Below, piece after piece: positions 40,501-55,500 of a stretch of 64,000 nucleotides of DNA. Position 1 is the first letter of the stretch. Each line of letters opens with the position of its first letter. Source of the DNA: Heterodera schachtii. Lineage: Eukaryota; Nematoda; Chromadorea; Rhabditida; Heteroderidae. The stretch lies in assembly GCA_023374025.1 (NCBI GenBank), contig SIJG01000063.1, forward strand, positions 186,001 through 250,000, written 5' to 3'. The notes under the pieces were generated by a model. That model worked only from the letters and a program-made list of their open reading frames with translations. It searched no databases and was not told the origin of the DNA. Both the position numbers and the translations under genes were made by a program.

Positions 40501-43500
40501 ATGGCCAGCTCGGTCAGCTCTTCCCTTTTGGCGATGCATTCTCTGAGCGCGTTTGCCGCAAGAATCGCAGTGCAAGCGGACAGCAACGCGAGAAGGGCGA
40601 GAAGACCGATCAGAATGCCGTGAATGATCACCACGGCATATTGTGGGGGAGAAATGGTGGCAAAAGTTGTCTCTGTTGAAAATTTTGAATTATCGGCTAT
40701 GAAAATGCCAATTTTAAAATATTTTTTTGCCAAAAAAAACAGTCAACAAAATGTTTACGGGATGTGTGAACGGCCACTCGGTATTGGTTGATGTCCATTT
40801 TGTAAAACGGAAACGCGTTGTTGTCGACCGATTTGAATGACCAAACGGCGGCGACGGTGGACAAAGCAATGCTCACCTGAAAAAGCGAATTTTACAATTT
40901 AATTTTTTTAATTTTCTAAATTTTATTTGTGATATAAAGTAAATACACAGTGAAACATTGATATGAAAAAATTTGGAGATGAAATTACCACTTGTTTACC
41001 TTGGTGCCCCGGGACAATCCGTCAAATCCGTCAGTGTTGGACAATCCGTCAGTGGTCGATCCGTTAATGAACATTTACAGAATAAAATTTGCTGACTAAT
41101 TGTCCATTACTGACGGATTATTCTTTTACTGACGGATCGTCCACTGACGGATTGTCCGGACCCCGTTTACCTTAAGGTTTAATGTGCCGTGCACTTTGTT
41201 GTACCCGGCGTACAAATCGGCAATTGCACTGCCAATGGCCAACACGGCACTGAGTTGGTCAAGAACAATGCGATAGTACTCTTGACGGAGTGCCAATTGC
41301 GCGTTCTCGAACTCGAGAAAAGCCGCAAGTGCGAGAGAGGCAATGCCGGTGAGCTGACAATGAGCAAAATGTATGGACAATGCCAGGGGTAAACGATTGA
41401 TTTATGTATCCCAATAGGATCAATTAGGGGATTGATTATGACACTATTATTGGGATTTAAAATTCTTGAACTGCTCGAAACGGGAAGTTCCAGCAATTTC
41501 TCGCCTCGACACCGATAAGCTCGAGCAGTTCAACTGCTGCCACTCCAACTGACCATTTTGATCAACGCTGTGCATGCCAACAGTTTCTTGTTGAACTTTG
41601 ACCTCAGTTGGTCCTCCCGTTGAGCTGAGTACCAAGGGTGTTCAACAACAGAAAGACGGTCCAACAGTGCCAAGGCGAACAGTCCGACGATGCCGATGAA
41701 CAGCGAAAGACCGATCATGGCACTTGAAATTACCTGAATTAAAAGGCACCAATATTTATGTAAATGCATTTTAAGATTTTTATTTTACGGTTTTGGGCAC
41801 AAAATCAGCGCTTGTCCTTGCCACTCCGAAGGCGCCGGTAAAAGCACCGCCAAGTTTTTCAAAACGGACCAATTGACGATGTAAATCGATGACCTTGAAA
41901 GGGTTTTTGGTGTATAATTAATTACCCTTAATAATTAATTAATAAAAGTCCGACTCACTTTGTAAGTTGTGAATCCATAAAATACGGCAGTGCTAAGTGC
42001 GAAAAGCACCGTCAAAGTGTAAAGTGTCTTGAGCAAAACGTTTCCCGACGAGCGACCGACGCAGAAAAAGCCGACTAATTAATAATGAAAATATAAATAT
42101 TTTTAATTAATTTTCATGATCAAATATATGCAAGAAGCAGAAATTAATGACGAATTTTTGAAGCATTTGCAATTTTTATTTGCTAATCTGTATATCAAAA
42201 AGACTAAAAACATCAGATGAGTTAGACCAAAGTCCTGCTTTTTGAAAAAATTGAAGAGTTTGGAAAGAAGAATTTATTTGGACGGCTAACGTGGAAACGA
42301 TTGGTTGAGGCGTGGGTTCGGTTCCCGTCTGCTAAGTGGTTTTCAAAAAAAAAAAAATTCTTTTAGAACACCTAATAAACAGTCGTCCTTTTTTAGAGGA
42401 GTTGTGCCTGAGTTTGCTCTCTTTGTAAAATTTAAGTATTCATTGAAAAATTTAATTTAAAAAATTAATTATTTCAATTCATTTTGAAAAGAATTTTTAA
42501 TTTAATTGAGAAAAAAAACAATACCAATATTAAATTTATTTAATCTCGGCTGTTGTTGTCAGTTTCAATTTCAACACCATTTGACACCCATTACATAATT
42601 AATTATGGTGCTAGGTCGATCCACAAAAAAACTCAGTGTGGGCGATCCACAAAAAAACTCAGTGTGGGCGATCCACAAAAAACTCAGTGATCGATTGGTC
42701 ATTTTCCGGAAGCCTATCGCACCACTTTCGGGGCATCAAAAGTGCCTGATCCGGAACCCGGACCGGCCCCGTTAAGAACAATTTTTTGTTCAGTTTTTCA
42801 TGGGCTATCTCCCAGGCCGGGTCCGGTCCTTGATCCATTCAATTGGAGCCCGTCATGGGTCGGGCACATCTGCCGGAAGACTCTCAGCCTCGCCCCCGAT
42901 CCTGTCGATGGCTAACCCAAGCTAAGCTTGCCGGTACCAGCGGCTTTTTTGTACAGCTCGATGAGCTCTACAAAACGGTATCAATGGCGTCCGGCTGTGT
43001 CTACTACAAATGGAGAAAATTGGTGAGAATTTTTTTTTCAATTTTTCGCATCACTTCTCACCAATTTTCTCCATTTGTAGTGGACACAGCCGGACGCCAT
43101 TGATACCGTTTTGTAGAGCTCATCGAGCTGTACAAAAAAGCCGCTGGTACCGGCACGCTTAGTTTGGGTTGGACATCGCCAGGGTCGGGGGCGAGGCTGT
43201 GTCCTCCGGCAGATGTGCCCGACCCATGACGGGCTCCAAGTGAATGGATCGAGAACACCGACCAGGCCTGGGAGATAGCCCATGAAAAACTGAACAAAAA
43301 ATTGTTCTTAACGGGGCCGGTCCGGGTTCCGGATCAGGCACTTTTGATGCCCCGAAAGTGGTGCGATAGGCTTCCGGAAAATGACCAATCGATCACTGAG
43401 TTTTTTGTGGATCGCCCACACTGAGTTTTTTTGTGGATCGCCCCACTGAGTTTTTTTGTGGATCGGCTCAGCACGATTAATTATTTGCCCATTCCCTCCC

Positions 43501-46500
43501 CCGTCCCACCCGTTCCGGTGAGTGTGCACAGCAGCGAGGCGGACAGACGCAAATCGATCTGCCGGTAGTTGTCAATGCCAATGCGCGGCTGAAACTGAGT
43601 GCCGGCGAGGCCAAGGCCAATGGCACCGAGCAGAGACAGCAGCACATTGCACGCCTGCAGCTGAACAATGGAGAGGAGGAAGAAGCATTAAAAGGCACCC
43701 GATTAGGGTAGAATACGATCTCGGCCCCCGAACCCCGGCATTTGTGTCCACCCTCGAAAATCCAAATTGGTAATTTTGGCAAAATCTTTAGACTGATTTC
43801 GAAGGTTGGACAACAAAATAGCCCAAAATCTCAGCTTCGTTGCTAACTAATTAGTCATTGTTTGATCTTATATTATTGTTAATCAATTAGTTGATCCGTT
43901 TTCTGTTCACCTGACGGCACCCGGTTTGTGCCATCATCGTCGTCAAGTCGCTGTCATCCGACTGTCTTCTCCTCTCCGTCATGCCATTTTGGCCATATGA
44001 AAGTCGGCTGCCTACCGATGGCATTTCAATTTAAATAACTTTCGCAACTCCGACGATTGAATGACGTCATTTTGAAAATTCGTAGTTTAAATATGTAGAC
44101 AACTATTCTAATATGAAAACATTTGGATATTTAATTAAATTTAATATTGAATTTTCATGAATTTTCTCTTCAAAATAAACCATTAATTTATTTTGAATGA
44201 TTATAACGATATTTTGGATTGAATGGCACGAAATGACTGTGGAAGTTGTGAGAAAGACCCAATTTAAATTGGAACATAGCACAAACAAATGAGCCGAAGA
44301 TTTGCGCAAATGAGCAAAAAAAAAACATGAAGATTTCCTCTTTAATTATTGGAATTACCGCCGCAATAAAATGAAAAAAAAACGGAAACGCAAATAAATA
44401 TAAAAAAAGGAAATTAAATTAATTTATATAACATTTTTTGTAATTTACTAATTTTGCGCGTTAATTCCATCCAACAAAATCAATTTGGCGTTCGTTGAGT
44501 TAAAAAAAGGATGAAGCAAAAGCAAAAGCATCCCCTCCATTTGATCCCAAATGGCTGTTTCTGTTTTTGCGCTTCGTTCGTCGTTTTTCTGACTTCGTCT
44601 CTTTCTCACAATCATTGCTCCCCTCCCCCCCCCCCCCCGCCCTCCTCATTTGTTCGTTGAAAACAATTGTGGCTCAATTATGTACGGATGCGGAGGAAGA
44701 AGGGGGGGGGGACAGGGCGAAGGGGTCGTCGGCTTCTCCCCTCTTGCCTGAGCTTTTCCCCCGTCTCCGGGGGGGGGGGGGGGGGAGGAAGTAGGGGTAA
44801 ATGGGAGGGGGGGCGGAGGGGGGGAAGGGGTCGTCGGCTTCTCCCCCTTTGCCTCAGCTTTTCCCCCGTCTCCGGGGGGGGGGGGGTAAAGGGGGAGTGG
44901 GCAAATTGGGGGTAAATGGGGAAGGGGTCGTCGGCTTCTCCCCCTTTGCCTCAGCTTTTCCCCCGTCTCCGGGGGGCAAATGGGGAAGGGGTCGTCGGCT
45001 TCTCCCCCTTTGCCTCAGCTTTTCCCCCGTCTCCCCTCAGCTTTTCCTCGGCTTTTCCTCCGCAAGGGATATGAAGGAAAATTTGGCTTTTTTTTTGTTT
45101 GTTTGTTGGAAACAAAAAGAGAAAAGAAAACGGGTAAAATGTCACTGGCGTTTATCTTTGATTTGAAAGAGCTTTAAAAATGTGCGCGGCAATAGAAAAA
45201 ACTAACGAAAACGACGAACGAATAAATGTCACCGACAAACAAATGAATAAATTGGGGGAATGAAACCAACGACAAGCGAAAACTAAGTCATTAAAAAACA
45301 ACAAAAATTTATGACAATGGCATATAGGCTTAAGCATTTTTTTTGACTGTGCTTATTGTCAGACGATGAAAAAAATATATATGCGAAAAATTCTGTCAAA
45401 TTTATAGAAAATTGTGGACAGAAATATTGCTCCTGACTGCTGGTGAGAGGTTGGGTTGCCTCCTGGTGCGGTGATGTTAAAAGGATGAAAATGATGAGGC
45501 CGATGCAATGATAGCGAGTGAGGGGGGGGGGGGATGCTATGTGTGCTGCTTGCTGCTGGAACTGGTTTTTAAGCTGGGCCATGCAGCACACGCAAAAGCC
45601 AAAGTGTGCGCTGGGGGACCCCGGCGGGTGGGCGGGGGGGGGGAGAAGCTTAAGGCTTAAGCACCGGGGGGGGGGGGCATCTCGCCACTCCTCGTCATTC
45701 ATGGCCGCTCATTTTTTACGAGAAATTGGGGAAGGAGTGACGACGAAAAGCTCAACAGCAGCGGAAAGAAGAAAAGGAAAAGCAAAACGAGCGCCAAAAT
45801 AGATGAAGATGAAGATGTTGAACCGAAAATAGGGGCAAACTGTCAAAATGATGAGTGAAGTGTTGTGCGAGTGCAATGGCATCTCCGCCAAGGGGGTCAG
45901 AGAGTGCTCAATGCCCGTGCCCTCCCCGCACCCTTCCCTCAATAATCATCGGAGGAGCAGCAGGGGAACAAACATTTTGGGAAAATTCGGGGTTTCTATT
46001 TGCTCTTATAAATCGGGAATTTCCATCCGTTTTGTGGGTCCGTGTCAGGTTTTGGCCCGGTTTTTGAATTGTATGCCCGGTTTTTGCTTCTTTTTTTTTT
46101 GAAAAGTTTTGCTCGGTTTTTGAATTATACGCCCGATTTTGTGTTTTTGCGATAGAAATCCTGGAAATTTTATGTATTGCAAAACTGTTCCAAATACACC
46201 AATGAAATTTCGGCTTAAGAAATACGTAAAGTAATAATTTAGAAAATTTACATGTCATTGGTAGGGAAGCAACTTTTAGTGACGAAAAATCCCAAAATAG
46301 TGAAGAAATAGTGACAAAAAGTCCGAAATAGTGACAAATAGTGACATAATTTTCAGCCAAAAATTGAGCAAAAAAAATTTTATTCACTGATTGCAGTTAC
46401 AAATGAGGTACATTCCTTTCTTACATTTTTTTTAGCAAATATTGAAATTTTTAAACCAAAAATTTTGTCAAGAAAAAAAATTTGGGGGAAATTTTTTATG

Positions 46501-49500
46501 AAAATTTTCCAATTCTAACTGGTATTTTTTGAAAATTTTTAGGTCGATTCTTAGGGGTGTATTTTTAAAAAAAAAATTTTAGGTCGATTCTTAGGGGTGT
46601 ATTTTTTTGAAAAAAATTTTAGGTCGATTCTTAGGGGTGTATTTTTTTGAAAAAAATTTTAGGTCGATTCTTAGGGGTGTATTTTTTTGAAAAAAATTTT
46701 AGGTCGATTCTTAGGGGTGTATTTTTTTGAAAAAAATTTTAGGTCGATTCTTAGGGGTGTATTTTTTGAAAAAATTTTTGTTCGATTCTTAGGGGTGTAT
46801 TTTTTTGTTTTTATTGCATTTTTGTTAAGGAATTTTCCAAAAAATGTCGAAATAGTGAAAAAATAGTGACGAAACGGCAAAATAGTGATTTTTAACTATT
46901 TTAGTGACGAAGTCGCCAAAATAGTGATTTCTAGTGACCGATAGTGACATCAGAATCGAAAATTTTTAATGCAGAAATGCGTTTTTTGAGCTCCTTTCAT
47001 TCAAAACTAGAGTTGAGCGGGACCGGGAATTTTGGGCAAACCCGGGACCGGGACCTTTTCGGGTTGAAAAACCGGGAATTTTTGGCTGGGAAAACCGGGA
47101 AAAAACCGGGACTAGTCCCGGTCCCGGTCAAAACCGGGACTTCGGTACTCAGTTGTACTCAGTTGTCCGTGTTCAGGTCCCGGTCCCGCTTAACTCTATT
47201 CAAAACAATTGAGCAAAAAAAAAAAGTTTTTTCACTAAAAGTTGCTTCCCTAGTCATTGGAATTGTATGTTTTTTTTATGTGGTGACATAATCTGCGTTG
47301 TTTTGTGACAGCAGAAAACATTTAGGCAAAGAATTGCATGAAACAAATAATTGGCTCCAATTTACAATAAGTAACCAGAAAATTAAGATAGATTAAAGAA
47401 AATATGACAAGCTTCATGCTTGATCGATCACTATAATTTGTAAGGGAAGAGTTTGGATGGATTAAAAATTTGTAGAAATCACAAGCAGAAGATTTTTTGT
47501 GAATTTTCAGAATTTTTTTAAAATATGTAGATAATACTTTTACATAATTTACCAACATACAAAACCAAAAATGTTTTAATAAATTCACATTTTAACCTGA
47601 TGATTTGGATAAGTGTTTTTATGGACGAAAAATCACCAAATACGGAAATAAAAAATGGACTAAAAATCAAAAAAAATGGCCAAATGAATATGAAAAGACC
47701 AAATATGGAAAATAAAAAATGTCGAAAAGTGGTTAAGCAATAAAAAAATAAAATTTCCTAGTGTAGTTTTATTCGCATTTTATCGCAGAAATACAACATA
47801 TTTTGATCTCTTTTCTTTATAGGATATTTATGTATGAGAAAAAATAAATCCATGAAAAATCATTCTAAATAATGTTGACATTGTTTTTATGCTTAAAAAT
47901 TAAAAAATTTTGTAAAATGTTCGTTCAAATTAAGAATTTTTCTAAAGTTTTTTTGCCAGCTTTTAAAAATAAATATGAGACGGACTTATTTATTTATTTA
48001 ATGCTGTGAAAAGCATCGATTGACTGCTTGGCCATAAATAAAAGAAATGACAACAAATTGAGTGTTAAGGAATAATTGCGCACCAATTCGAAGGTAAATA
48101 AATAAATGGGCAAACGGAGGCCTAAAAATTGGAAATTGGACACTAACAAAACGAATGAATGGAATGGAATGGATGAGTGAGGTGTTGGTAATTTGTTTGC
48201 TTATTTGGCCATGTTTACATTGCTAATTGATGCGAGTTTCTTCCTAATGACTCCGCCGTCTTCCCCCCCCCCCCCCCGTCGGCCTCTGACCCGTCAATTT
48301 ATTAAATGCATACAAAAAAAAAAGAAAAGAAAATCGGACACCGGAATTTCCTCCTATTTGGAAATTTTAATTGCAAAAAAAAATGGATATTAATTATTAA
48401 TTCTAATAATTTTAATAAAATCGTAAATTTTCAATTTAATAATATGTTTTTGTTATTAGAAAGAAATGAGAAATGAATAATAATTTTTAAATTAAAATAT
48501 TTAATATTTTAAATTAAAATATTTTGCATTTCCTTTTTTTCTCACAATATGCACTTTTTCCCACATGGAATTTTTTTGTTTCAAATATTTTTGATGCGAA
48601 TACGACGGACAGCTTCAGCATTATTTCTTTCACTTTTTTAAACGATTTATTTAGTTCAAAAATGCAAATCAATTAAAAATTAATTTGTTTTAAAAAACAG
48701 AAAAATTGGTATTAAATTTTTTTTGAAAAACTTCGAATGATTAGACTTCGACTTGTACCTGGATACAGGCTTGGATTTTCTCTGATCTAGGCCTGGAATT
48801 TCTGGAAACCTGGTTTTCCCTGGGCCTATATTTCCCATGGTTTTTGTCCAGAAAACACAGGTCCAGGCTTACCCAATATCATTCGTGCTGTTGTTCGACA
48901 AAAATTAGTCATAACTTTTTTTTAAATTTCATTCAATACCTTAATTTTGTCCCCTAATGCTATTCACAAAATCCAATATTTATTAAAGGATTGATGAGTT
49001 ATATTAGATACAGACAACAAAATTCATTGATTTTGATCACGATTTATTAAGGCTAAAAGTGAAGGTTTTGAGTAATGATTAGTACAAGAACATGATTTGG
49101 TAACTGATGTAAATTTATTATTAATTAAAATGATTTTAATCGGAAATCATTAATTTCTCTTAATCATTTTACTTCTCCCTAATTGCTTTTTTCGTTTCTA
49201 AATGTTCACTTTATCTTATTGTGTTCCGTTGCTTCTGTTCTGCTTCCCATTCAATTCCTTCTCCAATTTGCTCGTTTTCGAGAGTGACCTTTTCGTTAAA
49301 TTGTGTTATTTTCTCCCTAATTGTTTTTGTTTTTCATATTGTCCCACTTTTGTTAATTTTATTACAGTATTTTGGGCTAAACAAAATGATTTTTTTTTTT
49401 TTGCATAATTTGTTTATTTCTAAAAGAGTTCATTTGTCCTTTTCTCTTTTCGTTCGTAAATTTTTGTATTTTTTCTCTTTTTTTATTCACTTTTAACCAA

Positions 49501-52500
49501 TTGCTAAACATTTGTACTTTATTCAAATTAACATTTCTTTAGTAATTAATTGACTTCATTATCATTTGACCACTTTTTTGTATCTTTTGTTTTGTCTTTT
49601 ATTCGCCCCTAACTTTTTTTTGTTAAAACATTTTAAGCACGAAAATTTTCATTTTTGTAATATTTGACGAACTCATTAGGACACATTAATTGAGGTGTTA
49701 CAAAGGCGCCGGAAACATGGCAAATTATAAGTAATTTTCCTTACAACTTACCGTAAATTAAATTTTTAATTGATATCCCTAAAATAAAAATTTTGTGCAC
49801 CTTTTTATGAAATATACTGTAATTCCGAAATTTGGAAAAGGATAAATTCCTATTAATTTAATGACATAAATTTTTGCCTTTTTTGGCGTTTTTAGCACAT
49901 ATTTGGGGGCTTTGAACCGGCGTCTCTGGCTTTCCGGACCAGTGTTCTACCAGCTGAACTACCGACCCTGACCTCTCCAGCTCCCCACTTTGCTCGATCA
50001 TATAGGAAATCGCGATAGCTTAGAAACAGCTTCTAAACATGTACCAACAATGTTGGTTTGATTGACACAGAAAAAAGTTTTAGCCCAAAATCATGCTGGG
50101 GCCCAATTGAGGGCCCAACTGAAGAACCCGGTTTTCTGTTATAAAAATATAAAGTGTTTTACTTAGGGTGTAACATAAGTTCTGTCGGCCTTAAATATTT
50201 TAAAATTTGAAATCGAATTTTTATGGTCAAAAGTGAACTATTTTCGTTTTCTTTAAATCAGCCATCAAAATTACCTTCACCAAAAATGACCATTTTTACT
50301 TTATCAATCAACTCTAATTCCTTAAATACTTTTCCATTGGGATTGATATTTTGCCTTGAAAAATGGCAACATGTTAACAATATAATGGTAATTATTTTTA
50401 TTCATGTTTGGGTTTTGTTGAAATTATAAAATAAATTTTAATGAAGACCGACAGAACTTATAATTACACGCTAACAAATAAGCACTGAAATATATGAACG
50501 AGCTGCTGGGGAAGCTTTTGAGGGAAAAACTATGGGGCGGGCCGGCTTTGAACCGGCGTCTCTGGCCTTTCCGGACCAATGTTCTACCAGCTGAACTACC
50601 CACCCTGCCCTCTCCAACTCCCCACTTTGCTCGATCATTTAGGATCAATTGTTGCCTCAATTGATCCATTAATCTTCCTCTCGGGGAAGCTTCTTCTTCT
50701 CTATCTCATTGTTGTTGTTGTTTTTTTTTGCTATGACTTTTCTCTTCTGAAGCAAACAAATTTTTAATTCTTTATATCGTTCAATAGACCTAAGTATTTT
50801 CTATTAGCATGCCAAATTTCAAAAAGTTTCAGTGAAGTTTCAAGAAATTATGACCAAACATGTTCAAAAAAACTTGTTTTTTTGGAGTTCCTCTGGCCAT
50901 ACCTTTTTTGAAAGTTAACAAATTTTTTTTGAAAATTGTAGACTATAGAGAACATATAGGGGCTATCTACTTATATCAAGATTTTAAATTTGGTTATTTT
51001 GAGTGAAGTTATGAATAATTTTTTGTCAAAAATTTTCCATTTGATGTTTTTTTGACTAACGTCCATTTTGTTGATTTTGAGTAACGTCCCAACACACCGA
51101 TTATCCCAATGTGACAAAATGTCTGGGACCCCTAAGGGGATTGGTCGGGGAAGACTGACCAAAACATTCGGGGTGAAAAGGCGGGGTCGGGGATTGGAGT
51201 GCCCGGGCATTTCTTGTCCGGAAAGATTAATTTATTGTCACATTGATTGTTGTAATATAATTTTTCTTATCCTTTTTCTTTTAATATTATTTTATAACTC
51301 AATTTTCATTGTTACACAGATTTTCCCACCCCATTGGCACTATTATCATTTTCTCCATTGTTTGTTAAAGCCTGCCTAATTAATTATATGAGAACGAATG
51401 GCACTTAAAAAAATTCCTTCTTAAAAAGTGCAAAATTTTTAAAAGTTTTTCCTTATTTCATCACTATCATTATTAGAGACCGGGTTTTGAGGCTTATGCC
51501 TTTTTTTTTTTTTGCTAACTTTCGCAGCGAAAAACTTGTTTTTAACATGATTTGAAGCTTCCTAGCTTGAACTTTTTGGTGCCTTTTTTTTTGTTGCCTT
51601 TTTTCACTTTTTCGTGCCTATTTAAAAGATTTTCGTGCCTAAAAATCCGGTCTCTGATCATTATAGTTCTGATTTGGAAGCCTCATCTAGAATTTATCTG
51701 TTACCATTTGTTGGTGTGGTTAAGCCCAAAATTTATTTTTGGTTAAGTTTGGCATTTCAAATTCTAATTATTTTTTTCTCTATTTCGGGCTTTAGTTGCC
51801 TTTTGCCTTGACACTTTTTTTAGCACACTCATCACCAGCTGTGGTGGGGCGTGCGTGATGAATAAGTAAAATAAATGAAATCTTTTTCGGACAGTTTATA
51901 ATTAGCTGGCTTTAGGCACAAATTAACAGAAATTGCCTTTTAATTAGTTCAATCCAACTTTTTTTTAAAAGTTGAGTTGAAACTCAATGCTTGGATAAAT
52001 TTAATTGGCCAAATTTGTTAACAAATTGATCATCAAATATAACCAATAAATGCTTGGTTTGGTGACGCTAACTTCTTTTTGAATGGGTTTAATTATGCAT
52101 TTTGTATCTAAAATAGGTTTTGCTTTAATAATTACACCTTACCTTCTCGTCCTTCCAGCAGTTCTCTCGTCATTAGTCTTTTTATATCACATTGTTAATG
52201 CTAATTCTCGACTTCACAAGCATTAATTAGTGAACCGATTTGCCAAAATTAGTATATTTAAACAAGCGCATATAATTTGACCAATAAAAGGCATTCATTC
52301 ATTAAAATAATAAAAATTCTTTTTAGAATTTACCCATTTAAAAAACTCAACAAAATGGACAACTTTTCGAATTGGATCATTTCAAATGCAACGAAATTTT
52401 ACTGTTTTTCCATCATTTTGTCCGTTCCTTCGATCCTTTTGTACATTGGCGAAATGTTTGCAATTCTGAAAAACAAAGAAACTCGCGCAAATTCCTTTTA

Positions 52501-55500
52501 CCGTTTGTTCTGTGTGCGTGGCATTTCCGTAAGTTTCCATTAATTAGCACTTTTAAATGGTTATTTAATTAAACCCGCAGGACATTCTGATGATGGCCGC
52601 CTCTTGCTACGGTAATCGACTACCGTCTCTGCTCGGCCCCTCACTTTTGCCCATTTACCGCGCGTTGCCCAATTGGGCGTTGGCACTGTTCTATTTCATG
52701 ACCACCTTCACCTACCAAGTGACGAACATCGCCACCCTTTTCATGCTTTTAAATCGCTTCACGGCAATTGCTTTTCCGCTGAGTCATAAAAAGGCAATTT
52801 TAATAAATCAAAAAACTAATTAATAGTTCAAAAGTCTATCACTCCATTTTGAAATTATTAAAAATAACCAGGGCTCCCAGAATAAAATTTTCAAAAAACT
52901 CATTTGGCAGGCAAAAAAGCCTCATTTTACAAAAAAATTATTCAAAATACGCTTAAAATGTTCAAATGTTATCGTTTTTATTGTCCATTTGTTAACAGAT
53001 TTGTCTACAAAAATGACTAAATTGCGATTTGAGCCGATTTAAAAAAATTAATCATAAAATTTAACATTCTGACATTTTTCGGCAAAGCCTCAAAAATGCT
53101 CATTGACCTATCAAAACACCAAAAAAAAATCAGAATAAAACCTTATATCTGGGAGCCCTGAAAATACCCGATCATTTTCAGTTTTGGAAGAAATTGTTTT
53201 GGCTTCTGATAATGGTCATGTTGGCCATTCCGTCTTTGACATGTTACCCAATTATGCAAATGCATGCAACATTGTCGGAGAATGCTGACGGCACTTTTCT
53301 AATTATGGACCCGGTAATTAATAAAATATTTCTTATGATTCATTAAAAATGAATTTGCCATTTAAATTTCAGCTAAGGAAATTATTGGATTATTCCAATC
53401 AATTGAAATCTCTGACGTCGATCATTTTTCTGATTTTGTGTTTCTTTGTCAATTTGTTGACACTAATTGCTTATAAACGGTACCGAAAAGCGAATGTCAC
53501 GTCACAACAAAGTGATAACATTGAACGCAAACTGTTAATTTATTCGCTGCTTACTTTTGCTGGCCACGCCCTTTTGGCGGTGTTTTTTGTATGTAAATTT
53601 AAATTTAAAAATATTTTTATTTAAATTTTATTAACTACTAAATAAATTTATTCCAATTTCAGCTTTCCGTCAGCGAATTCGTTTGGCCATTTTACCCCCA
53701 GTACAATGCCATCATTTACATCCAATATCCATGGGTCACCGATCTTTGCACTTTGGTGTTGTCCAGTTGGCTGCTGTTGTGCACAAGCGACAAATTTCGG
53801 CACCAATTAATTGGCACTTTTTTGCCAAAACGCCTTTTGCCGTCAACGAGGGCATAAAATATTGTTGTTCCGTTGGACAAAAACAATGTCTTAGTTACAG
53901 TGCAGCCTTATCACTCGTCAAAATGGGCAGCGAGATGACAGAAGCGGACGGATAATTGATTTATTGGCAAAGAGATGCTTATTTTTAATTTTAAATAAAT
54001 TATTTAATTTGCGGTTTCATTTTCCTTTTCGGATTAAAATATCGTTGAAGCCAAAATTTATAAATTAATGAGAAATTAAATTTAAGAATGTGACTTTCAT
54101 TTTAATTTTAGAGATTTTATGAACTGTTGAAATATAGCATAATAATGCCAAAATTTAGTACTGTATCTTAGAGGGTTAAATTAGGCGCCAAAAACAGATA
54201 GAAACATTACTATGCCATTAGAAGGAGAAATATTAAAAAAATATTTTATTTATTTATTTATTCGCAAATAAAAATAAGCCGTCAGCAGAAGGATGTGACG
54301 CGCGGTAAATGGGCAAAAGTGAGCGGCCGAGCAGAGACGGTAGTCGACTACCGTAGCAGGGGGCGGCCATCATCAAAATGTTCTGTTGATTTATTTAAAC
54401 GATTTAAAAATGCAATTAATGGCACTTATTGGAAATGCCACGAACACAGAACAAACGGTAAAAGGAATATTTGATCCAAAAATTGTTAAAATTTAAATGA
54501 ATTGCCAATTGACCCAGAGTTCCCGAATTATTAAAACTATTGAATTATTAGCAGTGCTAAGATTATAATATGTTCTAAAAACACCAACAATGTTTACTAA
54601 ATATATCATAAAAAATCTGAATAAATACTTAACAATTTCATAAAATTTCGACTTTTTTCTCAAGCTATGCATGCTGTCGACACTTCCGGTTCGATCAAGA
54701 GTTTTTTGAAAATTCAACGGAAAATTCTTTGAAAATCATTCGGTTATAATTGAAGAATTTAACTTGCTTTGAAAAAGTTTATAATTCGTTAATTGTTCAG
54801 CGTTAATGAAAATTTTCCAAACGATTCTTAGCGTTATTTCAAAAATAATTTATTGTTTATTTTTCCTTATTTTGACTAATAAATTGTATGATTAAAAATA
54901 AATGTCAATTTATCAAAATATTTAACAAAGAAATTATAAATTAAAAATTTATTTTGCCACTCATTATTTATATATGAGTATTTTAGTTCATGTTGAGCAA
55001 AGTTTAAATCAAAAGATAAGTGCCAAGCAAAGAGTGGCTTAAGCAGTGACAAATCAAAACTCATTCTCATCGCGATTTTCTGGCACTGATCGTAATAATT
55101 AAGTGATTAACTTTTTTAAGCTCCATCATTTTCTAATCGTTTTTACATTTATTACAATATTATTAATTAACATTTTCGTTTTTCTTTACCAATTAACACA
55201 AATCATTTGTAGTGGAGCAGCAAATGAAGCTGCTCTTCATTTTGATCGTCAAATTGGTTTAAATTGAATATATTATTTTTAATTTGGTTAATGGTTGCTG
55301 TGTGATTCATCGTTTAGCCATCATTTAGTGAGAAATTCCATACTGTTATTTAATGGGGCTGTTATGTGTGGCTTATGAGTTGTCGATGGTTTTATTCTAT
55401 TTAGCTAATCCTCCATTTTGTTAAATCATTTGTACGAATAGCAGCAAATCAGGAGGCCATCCATCCTTCAAATCACTTTTGGGAATCAGCGATTTTGTTT